6,214 nt of DNA from a bacterium (GCA_021817025.1 JAKAWF010000210.1:1-6214); one strand, 5' to 3'; counted from the first letter of the stretch, positions 1-6,042 are shown. Program-made: numbers and translations. Notes: generated by a model not told the origin, from the sequence alone.

Positions 1-120
1 TCTCTGGTCCCCAAGCCGCTGCTCTCGGTCGAGCAGCTGCGCGGGCGCTTCCAGGGGGGCGCGCTGACCGCAACGCTGCTGGAGGAGCGCGCCCGGGATC
101 GCAAGCACGAGGATGGCTGA
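1..120 (+). CDS. C-terminal end of a probable type II antitoxin (partial)
   Basis: Frame 1 is open from the window edge to a TGA at 118-120 and gives 39 residues. The tail is rich in charged residues (LLEERARDRK near the end), as in the toxin-wrapping tails of small antitoxins. The DNA-binding N-terminus is outside the window, so the fold (AbrB/MazE-like, RHH or Phd-like) cannot be read. The assignment rests mainly on position: the reading frame overlaps the PIN-toxin start by 8 bases (113-120), the usual arrangement of an antitoxin followed by a translationally coupled toxin. By analogy with VapB proteins it should bind and block the downstream RNase and repress their shared promoter. No promoter is visible because the 5' part is missing. 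Confidence 0.65.
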   Translation, partial: SLVPKPLLSVEQLRGRFQGGALTATLLEERARDRKHEDG

Positions 121-532
121 TCGCGTCGTCCTCGACGCTCACGCAGTCCTCGCCTTCCTCGGAGAGGAAGCTGGGTGGGCGGAGGTCGAGGAGATCCTGC
201 GAACCGGGGAGCCGTGGATGACCCTGGTCAACCTTGGAGAGGTCACGTACATCCTCGAACGCACAGCCGATGCCGGAGCCGCCGACGAAGTCTGGGCGAA
301 TTTTCGCGCGGAGAGCCGGCCCGGCGGGGTGCCGGTTCGCTGGATCGACATCGATGACACTCTCGTGCGCCGGGCGGCGGCTATCAAGGCGCGAGGCGGG
401 ATGAGCTACGCGGACGCCTTCGCCGCTGCCGCCGCATCGGTGCTCGATTGCCCGGTGCTTACCGGTGACCCTGAGTTCCGCGTGGCCGAGGAGGCGGGAG
501 TCAAGGTTCGCTGGCTCGGGCAGGGGGCCTAG
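113..532 (+). CDS. vapC: PIN-domain ribonuclease toxin, VapC family
   Basis: The 139-aa product has the length and layout of a VapC toxin, a Mg2+-dependent RNase that cuts tRNA or rRNA and is held inactive by its antitoxin. All four acidic positions of the PIN active site are visible: D8 in VVLDAHAVLAFL, E43 in VNLGEVTYIL, D101 in SYADAFAAAAA, and D119 in LTGDPEF. The A/S-rich helix after D101 and the TGD turn are typical of the family. ATG 113 is chosen because it places the first catalytic Asp at residue 8 and overlaps the antitoxin stop by 8 bases, so coupled translation is likely; only a weak GAGG precedes it. The gene is complete and ends at TAG 530-532, three bases before the IS4 left end. 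Its RNA target cannot be inferred. Family call is firm; toxicity is inferred. Confidence 0.9.
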   Translation: MADRVVLDAHAVLAFLGEEAGWAEVEEILRTGEPWMTLVNLGEVTYILERTADAGAADEVWANFRAESRPGGVPVRWIDIDDTLVRRAAAIKARGGMSYADAFAAAAASVLDCPVLTGDPEFRVAEEAGVKVRWLGQGA

Positions 533-535
533 CCT

Positions 536-566
536 CAACACCACTTAGTTATGGTCCTAGTCTGCT
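536..566 (+). repeat. Left terminal inverted repeat of the IS4 element
   Basis: Starts CAACACCACTTAGTTATGG and pairs with 2011-2041 (position i with 2577-i). Mismatches are at 539, 552, 558 and 563 only. The conserved core is ACCACTTAGTTA. The inner edge overlaps the transposase -10 box. Confidence 0.88.
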
Positions 567-571
567 ATAGT
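566..571 (+). promoter_or_regulatory. Probable -10 box for the IS4 transposase
   Basis: TATAGT lies 7 bases before the ATG at 579 and begins at the inner end of the left repeat. Transcription would start at or next to the A of the start codon, and no Shine-Dalgarno sequence precedes the ATG, so the mRNA is probably leaderless, as is common in actinobacteria. A -35 match is weak (CTTAGT, 544-549, 16-base spacing). Confidence 0.45.
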
Positions 572-578
572 TGACCCC

Positions 579-1784
579 ATGCCAAGGGTCGGTCAAGTCA
601 AGGGTTCCGACGATGGGCGCCTTACGGATCGGATCGCTATTGGGGTGTTGACCTCGCTGTTCCCGCCAGCGCTGGTCGACGAGGTGCTTGCGGAGACAGG
701 TCGAGTCGAGCAGCGTCACCGGCTGCTGCCCGCGCGGGTGGTGGTGTACTTCACCCTGGCGATGTGCCTGTGGGCCGATGAGGGCTACGAGGAGGTTGCC
801 CGGCTGCTCGTCGGCGGCCTGAAGCGTATGGCTCGGTGGCGGGGATCCTGGAAGGTACCGACCACAGGGGCGCTCACCCAGGCGCGCGCCCGGCTCGGTG
901 GCGAGGCGATGAAGATGCTGTTCGAACGGGTCGTGTCGCCGACGAGCGCGGAGGGGTCGGTCGGCTCGTGGTGGCGGGGACTGCGCCTCGTAGCGATCGA
1001 CGGGACCGTGTTCGACCTACCCGACACCACGTCGAACCAGGCCCACTTCGGTCGGCCGGGGAGCGGACGCGGCGAGATGAAAGGTGCCTTCCCCCAGGCT
1101 CGGGTGGTGGCGCTCACCGAATGCGGCACGCACGCGATCATCGGCGCCGAGATTGGCCCGTGCTCTACGGGAGAGACCAGCTTGGCCCGCGGGCTGTTCA
1201 AGGGGCTGCACGAAGGGATGCTCCTGCTCGTCGACCGGGGCTTTTCGGGTTACGACCTCTGGCAGAGAGCGGCGGCTACCGGCGCTCAGCTGTGCTGGCG
1301 GACCAAGTCCAATGCGGTCCTACCGGTGACGACGTCGCTCAAAGACGGGTCCTACCTGTCGGCGCTCCAGCCACCGCGGGGCAATCCCGGCGAGCCGATC
1401 GTTGTCCGGGTCGTCGAGTACACGCTCTCGCATCCCTCCCGGGCCCAAGACGAAGCGCCGATCCGGCTCATTACCACCCTGCTCGATCCGACCCAGGCGC
1501 CCGCGCTCGAACTCGCCGCGCTCTACGGCGAACGCTGGGAGGAGGAGAGCGCGTTCGACGAACTGAAGACCCACCAGCGGGGCGCCGGCCGGGTGCTGCG
1601 ATCGAAGTCGCCGGAGATGGTCATCCAAGAGATCTACGCCCACCTGCTCGTGTACTACGCCATCCGAGCCTTGATCAACGCTGCCGCCGAGCCAATAGCG
1701 CTCGACCCGGATCGGGTCTCGCTTATCGCCTCGCTCCGGGTGGTCCGCCGCCAGGTCACCGACCAGGTGGCTTTTTCCCCCTGA
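579..1784 (+). CDS. IS4-family DDE transposase, main part (C-terminus shifted out of frame)
   Basis: This 401-aa product would catalyse excision and insertion of the element. Residues about 12-105 resemble the IS4 transposase N-terminal domain (LTDRIAIGVLTSLFPP, then a helical LPARVVVYFTLAMCLW block). The DDE domain follows: D141 in VAIDGTVFDLPD, D219 in LLLVDRGFSGYD, and the IS4 signature Y-(2)-R-(3)-E-(6)-K as Y316, R319, E323, K330 in a YGERWEEES context. All catalytic residues are therefore intact. ATG 579 is the natural start: it follows the -10 box directly and no in-frame alternative lies upstream within the element. Translation stops at TGA 1782-1784, right after a T5C5 run. The next frame continues with a typical IS4 C-terminal segment up to 2028, so the product lacks about 80 residues. 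Whether this is a mutation or a shift site is open. Confidence 0.92.
   Translation: MPRVGQVKGSDDGRLTDRIAIGVLTSLFPPALVDEVLAETGRVEQRHRLLPARVVVYFTLAMCLWADEGYEEVARLLVGGLKRMARWRGSWKVPTTGALTQARARLGGEAMKMLFERVVSPTSAEGSVGSWWRGLRLVAIDGTVFDLPDTTSNQAHFGRPGSGRGEMKGAFPQARVVALTECGTHAIIGAEIGPCSTGETSLARGLFKGLHEGMLLLVDRGFSGYDLWQRAAATGAQLCWRTKSNAVLPVTTSLKDGSYLSALQPPRGNPGEPIVVRVVEYTLSHPSRAQDEAPIRLITTLLDPTQAPALELAALYGERWEEESAFDELKTHQRGAGRVLRSKSPEMVIQEIYAHLLVYYAIRALINAAAEPIALDPDRVSLIASLRVVRRQVTDQVAFSP
1779..1784 (+). other. Frameshift point: CCC TGA after a T5C5 run
   Basis: In the main frame the ribosome reads GCT TTT TCC CCC TGA. A +1 slip of tRNA-Pro from CCC to CCT at 1780-1782 enters the frame reading GAG CGC TTG GCC, which continues the protein. 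Deleting one T from 1772-1776 also restores one frame, giving A-F-P-P-E-R. An AGGTGG stretch at 1765-1770 lies 8 bases upstream and could act as a Shine-Dalgarno-like stimulator, although in the prfB +1 shift that spacing is shorter. Confidence 0.6.
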
Positions 1785-2028
1785 GCGCTTGGCCGACGCG
1801 ATTGCCGAGACGACGACCGAGATGCTGCGACGGTTGAACGAGCGCCGGTTGCGGGTCAACCCCCGGGTGATCAAGCGCAAGATGTCGAAATGGCCCCTCA
1901 AGCGTGCCCACCACCTCAACCCAGCTCGCCCACAGATCCATCCGCGCGACAGCATCGTCATCACCGGACCCTCGCGTCCTGCACCCCGGAAGCGCCAGGC
2001 CACGGCCACCAGCGGACTCGGACCTTAA
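1783..2028 (+). pseudogene. IS4 transposase C-terminal segment in the +1 frame
   Basis: Reading from GAG 1783 to TAA 2026-2028 gives 81 residues beginning ERLADAIAETTTEMLRRLNE, then a basic stretch (VNPRVIKRKMSKWPLKRAHH) that I recognise as the usual C-terminal tail of IS4-type transposases in high-GC bacteria. Its stop lies within the right terminal repeat, as expected for the original end of the gene. It has no credible start of its own: the TTG at 1789 has no ribosome site. It is therefore the displaced end of the same protein. Joined to 579-1781 with one base skipped, the full product would be 482 aa. Confidence 0.85.
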
Positions 2029-2041
2029 CTAAGTGGTATTG
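2011..2041 (+). repeat. Right terminal inverted repeat of the IS4 element
   Basis: Contains CCTTAACTAAGTGGTATTG, the inverted partner of the left repeat with four mismatches over 31 positions. It overlaps the transposase stop codon at 2026-2028. A second TAAGTGG occurs just outside at 2046-2052, so the outer boundary could be confused by a few bases. Confidence 0.88.
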
Positions 2042-2043
2042 CG

Positions 2044-2064
2044 CTTAAGTGGGAAAAGTCATGC
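2044..2064. repeat. Direct repeat copy 1: CTTAAG-N8-GTCATGC
   Basis: CTTAAG at 2044-2049 and GTCATGC at 2058-2064, separated by 8 bases. The same two words with the same spacing recur at 3676-3696, on the other side of the 525-aa gene. This copy lies 25 bases beyond that gene's stop codon and 2 bases outside the IS4 right end. Confidence 0.45.
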
Positions 2065-2088
2065 AAACGAGCCGAGTTTTGGAGGAGT

Positions 2089-3666
2089 TTAGGGGGCGAG
2101 GTTGAGGTTGGCGAGGAGGCTGTCGGCGAGGAGGTCGAAGCGGTGCCAGGCGTGGGCAAGAGGTGAGTTGGCGAAGGGGTCGTGAAGCTGACCGATGGTG
2201 GGGCAGATGACGCTGGAGTAGAGCTTGGAGCAGAAGAGGATCAGCTGGCGGCCTAGCGGGGTGATGAGGTAGCGGTTGGTGCTGGGTACGCACTGGATGA
2301 GGCCCTTGCGTTGGAGACGGCGGAGGTCGTAGGAAGCCTGGCGGATGCCGTAGGGGCGGGCGAGCTGATGCTCGACGAGGGGCCGGAGCTCCCTGCTGCG
2401 AAGGCCCTGGTGGAGCCAGCGGAAGTCGCAGAGGGCGGCGAAGAGAGCGACCACGCGGGGATCCCCGAAGCGGAGAGCTGGGGCGCGATGGTCGGCATCT
2501 CCAGTGGGCAGGACTAGGGCCTCGAAGGTGGAGGCGGCGGGGGTGCAGTGGTGGGCCTGGCGCTCGAGTTCCAAGAGCCCGTGGTTGATGCCCTGGCCGA
2601 TCCGGCGCAGAGTGTCGAGATTGACCAAGAGCTTGCCGACCCGGAAGTCGTGGGCGTTGTTGATGGTGGTCTCGGTGCGGAGGGCACGGTCGCACTTCCA
2701 ATATTGCTTGACTCCGGTGCTGCGGTACTGGATGTGGATGGAGGGGTCGACATCGGCGCAGAAGATGCGAGTCCGGAAGGGGCCCTCGCCCTTGTGCTTG
2801 GGGAGGCGCTTGTTGAAGAGCAGCTGCATCCTCTCGGGACGGCCGAGGTCGAGCTGGTCGCGGATGACCTCCTCGAAGAACTGGCGGCCGTGGAGGGGCC
2901 GGTCGAAGACCTCGGTGCGGCTGACCTCGAGTTGCAGGATGGAGAGTTGGTGGACATACCCAGCGGCCCGGTCAGCTGAGGTGAAGGGACAGGGCAGCTG
3001 GGGGATCCAGCGGTCGAAGTAGCGCTGGACGTCAGCCGCACTGAGGCGGTCTGCGGTCTGCTGGAGCGCGGCGGGGTCGTCGACGGCGGCGAAGCCGTTG
3101 TCGAGGGGCTGGTAGCCGATCTGCTGGTGTTCGAGCTGGCGCTTGACCCACTCATGACCATTGATCCAGACCCGGATGCCCCAGGGCGCGAAGCTGCAGA
3201 TCTTGATGAAGCTGGGGCCGAAGTCCTGATCCCAGATGTAAAAGTAGTAGTGGTTGACGAAGGCGCTGGCGCGAGTGGCGGAGTACTGCCCCTTGACCCG
3301 GGCAGCCTTGCTGCAGGCCCGGAAGACCTTGGCCTTCTCCTGGGCGACCCCGATGAGGACGACGCCCTCGTGTTTGACGGCGGCGAAGTAGGGAGCGGCC
3401 ACCGCCTCCTTGCGCTGGCCGCGCTCGAAGTGGATGACGGGGATGGCCTGGTCTTCAGCCAGCTGGTCCACGGCGGCCACCAGCTTCCGGGTGGTCTGCC
3501 CCAGCAGCTCATAGCGGGGAATCTCCTCTCCCCTGTGCTGACCGAGGAACCATCCCAGTTGGGAGGGGGTCTGGAGCTTGGGAGCGTACCCGTTGAGGAA
3601 CATCCGGTCGAGACACTCGTACTTGAGGACCACGTGCTCATCGAGTAAGGGGTTGAGGTTGGGCAT
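2089..3666 (-). CDS. Unrecognised 525-aa protein with C-terminal winged-helix-like domain
   Basis: I do not recognise a characterised family. ATG 3666 is supported by AAGGAG six bases upstream; the stop is TAA (2091-2089). No signal peptide or membrane segment is seen, so it should be cytosolic. Blocks that look conserved are VNHYYFYIWDQDFGPSFIKI (about 137-156), WINGHEWVKRQ (167-177), HIQYRSTGVKQYW (311-323) followed by LRTETTIN (329-336), and LRFGDPRV (398-405). Residues about 423-485 resemble a winged helix: YDLRRLQRKGLI, a basic turn, then RYLITPLGRQL, as in DNA-binding domains. The many conserved H, N, E, K and R positions suggest a nucleic-acid enzyme or regulator, but no DDE, HNH, RuvC or RT motif can be assigned. 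The gene is flanked by CTTAAG-N8-GTCATGC repeats and follows a hairpin-rich leader. It could be a transposase-like protein, nuclease or autoregulator; the function is open. Confidence 0.9.
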   Translation of the reverse strand: MPNLNPLLDEHVVLKYECLDRMFLNGYAPKLQTPSQLGWFLGQHRGEEIPRYELLGQTTRKLVAAVDQLAEDQAIPVIHFERGQRKEAVAAPYFAAVKHEGVVLIGVAQEKAKVFRACSKAARVKGQYSATRASAFVNHYYFYIWDQDFGPSFIKICSFAPWGIRVWINGHEWVKRQLEHQQIGYQPLDNGFAAVDDPAALQQTADRLSAADVQRYFDRWIPQLPCPFTSADRAAGYVHQLSILQLEVSRTEVFDRPLHGRQFFEEVIRDQLDLGRPERMQLLFNKRLPKHKGEGPFRTRIFCADVDPSIHIQYRSTGVKQYWKCDRALRTETTINNAHDFRVGKLLVNLDTLRRIGQGINHGLLELERQAHHCTPAASTFEALVLPTGDADHRAPALRFGDPRVVALFAALCDFRWLHQGLRSRELRPLVEHQLARPYGIRQASYDLRRLQRKGLIQCVPSTNRYLITPLGRQLILFCSKLYSSVICPTIGQLHDPFANSPLAHAWHRFDLLADSLLANLNLAP

Positions 3667-3672
3667 GGCGCA

Positions 3673-3678
3673 CTCCTT
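3673..3678 (-). promoter_or_regulatory. Ribosome binding site of the 525-aa gene
   Basis: The minus strand reads AAGGAG, 6 bases before ATG 3666. It is a near-consensus Shine-Dalgarno sequence, much stronger than those of the neighbouring genes, and it fixes the start codon. Confidence 0.85.
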
Positions 3679-3696
3679 AAGCAGTTTTCGTCATGC
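3676..3696. repeat. Direct repeat copy 2: CTTAAG-N8-GTCATGC
   Basis: CTTAAG at 3676-3681 and GTCATGC at 3690-3696, matching copy 1 at 2044-2064 in words and spacing. The 8-base spacers differ (CAGTTTTC here, TGGGAAAA there). This copy overlaps the ribosome site and the loop of the start-codon hairpin. Confidence 0.45.
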
Positions 3697-3717
3697 CCAA
3701 CTCTGCCACCATCACCG

Positions 3718-3854
3718 GCCGCTGCCAAGCGGCATGGGTCCGGGAGGCGCAGGCGGGTTCATCCCGCCGTAGCCGACCTCCTCTCACCCGTAAGGGTTTG
3801 AGGCCGAGAGAGCGTCAGCTCTCGCAGGCTTCGTTAGCTGTAACGCTCGGCTCA
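3718..3854 (-). ncRNA. Hairpin-rich structured leader or small RNA candidate
   Basis: The 197-base spacer between the two minus-strand genes holds a row of compact stems. They are 3718-3723/3728-3733 (GCCGCT, 4-base loop), 3752-3757/3763-3768 (GGCGGG, 5-base loop), 3787-3789/3794-3796 extended by 3783-3786/3799-3802, 3808-3813/3818-3823 (GAGAGC, GTCA loop) and 3832-3836/3841-3845 (CGTTA, 4-base loop). A further stem pairs GCCGAG (3803-3808) with CTCGGC (3846-3851), extended by TGA/TCA across one bulged base, and closes a three-way junction over the last two hairpins. No U-tract follows any stem, so this is not an ordinary terminator. It may be the 5' leader of the 525-aa gene or a separate RNA; the strand is inferred from the neighbouring genes. 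No known RNA family is recognised. Confidence 0.45.
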
Positions 3855-3862
3855 AGACTCGG

Positions 3863-5620
3863 TCAACCGGATGACAGCCAGATATCCGCACCTTCGACCA
3901 GTCGGGGCGGCCGGCCGGTGAGTGCTCGGAAGATCGCGACCGTGGCCGGCGCGGTGACCGGACTCACTACCACCAGCGCCCGCACATGCCACCGATCGAG
4001 GTTGGCCCGCATCTCCGCCAAGTCGAGGACTGGTGCGGGCTGATGATCGGCGTAGGCGACGAGGACGCTCCCGAGCGCCGATGGGTACGGAAAGTTCGTC
4101 ACCGCTCCGCTCCTGTCCGGGTGCAGGATGTAGCCGAACGGCTGCCGATAACGGAACCCGTCGAGCGCCTGCCAGAGCATCGGCCCGCCGTCGGTGTAGA
4201 TCGCCACCGGTGCCACCACGACGACGCTGCCGACTGGCAGCGACCGCATCACGCGGCTATGGAAGACCGGCGGCAACGCGCTGGGCGCTGTGTCTCCCCC
4301 GCTGAGCAGCTTCGGGGCAGGTAGCCACGGCAGGAACAGCAACGCGGAGAGGGCGAGTGGAAGAAGACGGGATCGGTGGCGGTTGACGATGCGGTCCACC
4401 CCTATGGCGAGCAGGACAGCGACACCAATGTCCACGAAGATCGCGAATCGGTTCGGCACCGTGTCGGCGTAGATCGGCAAGCCGTGCAGGAGCCATCCGG
4501 GCAGTGGAATGGTCGCGACTCCGGAGACATAGAGCCACTCTCCACTGGCGAAGCAGCCGCCTACCATGGCAACCGCCGCCGCCACACGTGCCAGCGGGTT
4601 TTTCCAGGCACGGACCAGCGTCCAGAGGCTGAACCCGATGACCGGAGCGCCGAGGTAGCCGACGACCTCCGGCCACCACATCGAGTAGGGCACGAGCGGG
4701 TGCTGACTCCCCGGGCCGACGAGCTGACCCGGTGATGGCAACACCCAGGAGAGCAGGTCGATGTAAGTCCGTACCGGCGTGAGCCCGGCCGCATGGATGA
4801 GGGACGGATGGCGCTCGGTCTGGAGCACCAGCGGGTAGGCGAGAAGGACCGCGGCCGTGGGAACGGCCGCCGCCGCCACGGACGCCCAGCGCCGCGCCAT
4901 CCGGCTGCAGTCGCGGCGCCTGCGCCAGAGCGGCCAAGCGCCGACACACACGGCGATGAGAAGGCTGGTCGCGAGGAACTCCTTGTTGACGAGGTACTGA
5001 AGGGCCACCCACCCACCCACGGCAAGTCCCCACCCGACTCGGTGCCGGCCGGAGCGCGCAGCCGCGCTGGCGCGCTCGGCAATCCACCAGCCGAGCGGCA
5101 GGGTGCCCGTGGTGAGCCAGGTCAGCTGGCCGTCTACCAGCTGCCCCTGCACGAACGGGGCGAAGCCGAAGGCCACCCCCCCGACCCAGGCCGCGGCTTC
5201 GGATCGCACGTGCCGCCGCAGCGCGACCGCCATCATCGTCGCGCCGACGGCGAGGAGCAGCACGTGGAGGAGGTTGACGGCTCGCACCCAACCGATCGCC
5301 AGGGCGACGGGCCAGGCTACTAAGGTGAGTAGGATGTCGGCGTTGTTCCAGACCAGGCTAATCGTGTGCGGGTAGGTCGCGGCCGCTGAGAAAAATGGGG
5401 ACCGTCCCTGCGCCAGCGCGTGAGCCATGAAGACGAGGAACCACACGTGAAGCGCGCTATCAGCGCTGGCTCCCAGCAGTCGGGGTGACTGGGTGAGCCA
5501 GACCGGGGCCGTGATGGCGAACGCGATCCCGAGGTAGCTCACGGGAGTTGTACACCGCCGGATCGCACGGGCGCGGTGCCGCCACCCAGGCCGGGTGGTA
5601 GCCGGTTGGGTGGCGTTCAT
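3863..5620 (-). CDS. Polytopic membrane protein, probable GT-C-type glycosyltransferase
   Basis: The 585-aa product has about 10-13 hydrophobic segments between residues 28 and 433 and ends in a soluble domain of about 150 residues (434-585). GT-C enzymes move sugars from lipid-phosphate donors on the outer face of the membrane. The features that fit are a short basic N-terminus (RHRARAIRR), then a first extracytoplasmic loop with an acidic residue, D54 in ASADSALHVWF; the YPHTISLVWN block (83-92), which resembles a recurring block in actinobacterial proteins of this type; an aromatic VDGQLTWL loop (162-169); and a VPNRFA motif (388-393). Donor and acceptor are unknown. ATG 5620 lies directly before the first hydrophobic segment, but only a weak AGG precedes it, so the start is moderately sure. 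The stop is TGA 3865-3863. No sugar-pathway genes are next to it, so it may be an orphan. A transporter-like role is less likely. Confidence 0.72.
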   Translation of the reverse strand: MNATQPATTRPGWRHRARAIRRCTTPVSYLGIAFAITAPVWLTQSPRLLGASADSALHVWFLVFMAHALAQGRSPFFSAAATYPHTISLVWNNADILLTLVAWPVALAIGWVRAVNLLHVLLLAVGATMMAVALRRHVRSEAAAWVGGVAFGFAPFVQGQLVDGQLTWLTTGTLPLGWWIAERASAAARSGRHRVGWGLAVGGWVALQYLVNKEFLATSLLIAVCVGAWPLWRRRRDCSRMARRWASVAAAAVPTAAVLLAYPLVLQTERHPSLIHAAGLTPVRTYIDLLSWVLPSPGQLVGPGSQHPLVPYSMWWPEVVGYLGAPVIGFSLWTLVRAWKNPLARVAAAVAMVGGCFASGEWLYVSGVATIPLPGWLLHGLPIYADTVPNRFAIFVDIGVAVLLAIGVDRIVNRHRSRLLPLALSALLFLPWLPAPKLLSGGDTAPSALPPVFHSRVMRSLPVGSVVVVAPVAIYTDGGPMLWQALDGFRYRQPFGYILHPDRSGAVTNFPYPSALGSVLVAYADHQPAPVLDLAEMRANLDRWHVRALVVVSPVTAPATVAIFRALTGRPPRLVEGADIWLSSG

Positions 5621-6010
5621 CCTGGGCAGGATGTTCTGCCTTAGCCAGCTCCGACCGCAACGTCAGGGCATCCCTGGTCGACCCTCAGGCAACGTCGACC
5701 CGGAACCGTTCGGCTTCACACTGCCCAGAGTTGCTCCGCGTCGCGGGGACCGTTCCCACACGAGCGCCGTGTACCAGCCCACCCTGGCGGGCCCAGCCGA
5801 GGTCCTGGCAGGCGAGCCGACCCAGACACGAGTCCCGTGCCTCCCGACGGGCCAACGCGGAGGCCACCCAAAGGACGTTCACTCGCGCCCGTCGAGGTCC
5901 ATGGTGAACCAGGATCGACTCGCGTACAGCCCTTGAGAGTCCGCCAGCTTCCGCCCAGGAGCGTGCCCGTTGGGGTGTGCGACAAGGTTGTAGGCCCCGA
6001 TTGACGGAGA
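5621..6010. other. 390-base stretch without a convincing gene
   Basis: Both strands are open for 110-130 codons here, but the reading frames overlap each other and the translations are rich in R, G, P and S with no recognisable motif, as expected from GC-rich non-coding DNA. No tRNA, rRNA or tandem repeat is seen. The end next to 5620 should hold the promoter of the membrane protein gene, but no clear -10/-35 pair is visible. Part of it may be a decayed gene remnant disrupted by the IS66-type element at 6011. Confidence 0.5.
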
Positions 6011-6030
6011 GTAAGTATTCGGTGACCCCG
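6011..6030 (+). repeat. Putative left terminal repeat of the IS66-type element
   Basis: Recognised by its GTAAG start and position before the transposase. The 8 bases before it, GACGGAGA (6003-6010), would be the target duplication if one exists. The partner repeat is beyond the window. Confidence 0.5.
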
Positions 6031-6042
6031 TAGGGAACGGTC

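Larger units (their letters stand above)
536..2041 (+). mobile_element. IS4-family insertion sequence, about 1.5 kb, complete ends
   Basis: The element is bounded by imperfect inverted repeats (536-566 and 2011-2041, 27 of 31 positions paired) and carries one transposase gene that fills almost the whole length, running from 579 to a stop at 2026-2028 inside the right repeat. The ORF is broken by a +1 frame change near 1781, so the element is either inactive or depends on frameshifting. No convincing target-site duplication is seen: the left flank (GCCTAGCCT before 536) does not match the right flank (CGCTTAAGT after 2041). The exact outermost base is uncertain by a few positions, because the repeats mismatch at 539/2038. 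The element sits between the toxin gene and the 525-aa minus-strand gene and interrupts neither. Confidence 0.87.
3658..3701 (-). promoter_or_regulatory. 10-bp perfect inverted repeat enclosing the RBS and start codon
   Basis: GTTGGGCATG (3658-3667) and CATGCCCAAC (3692-3701) are perfect complements with a 24-base loop. In the minus-strand mRNA the 3' arm contains the ATG start (3666-3664) and codons 2-3, while the ribosome site lies in the loop. The stem would hide the start codon. As DNA it is also a plausible operator, for instance for the gene's own winged-helix product. Confidence 0.7.

Noticed and set aside
836..2009. Other-frame open frames inside the IS4 element (836-1837 + and 1320-2009 -)
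   Set aside because: R/P/G-rich shadows. The frame with the DDE residues and the Y-R-E-K motif is the real gene.
2030..2052. TAAGTGG at 2030-2036 and again at 2046-2052, as a possible target duplication or second IS end
   Set aside because: The first copy lies inside the right terminal repeat and no matching copy lies outside the left end, so it is not a target duplication. Seven bases are too few to claim a tandem end.
2504..3648. Long plus-strand open frames at 2504-3022, 2548-2979 and 3127-3648, opposite the 525-aa gene
   Set aside because: They are antisense shadows produced by GC-rich codon bias. Their translations are low-complexity (runs of E, V, L, G or S, R) with no motif, while the minus-strand product has conserved-looking blocks and a strong ribosome site.
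3718..3854. tRNA, CRISPR array or intrinsic terminator reading of the hairpin region
   Set aside because: There is no TTCRA arm or anticodon loop geometry, no repeat-spacer periodicity, and no U-tract after any stem on either strand.
5984..6010. GTGCGAC-like start suggestive of a group II intron 5' end
   Set aside because: Only the first few bases match. No domain V hairpin or reverse transcriptase frame is present in the window.
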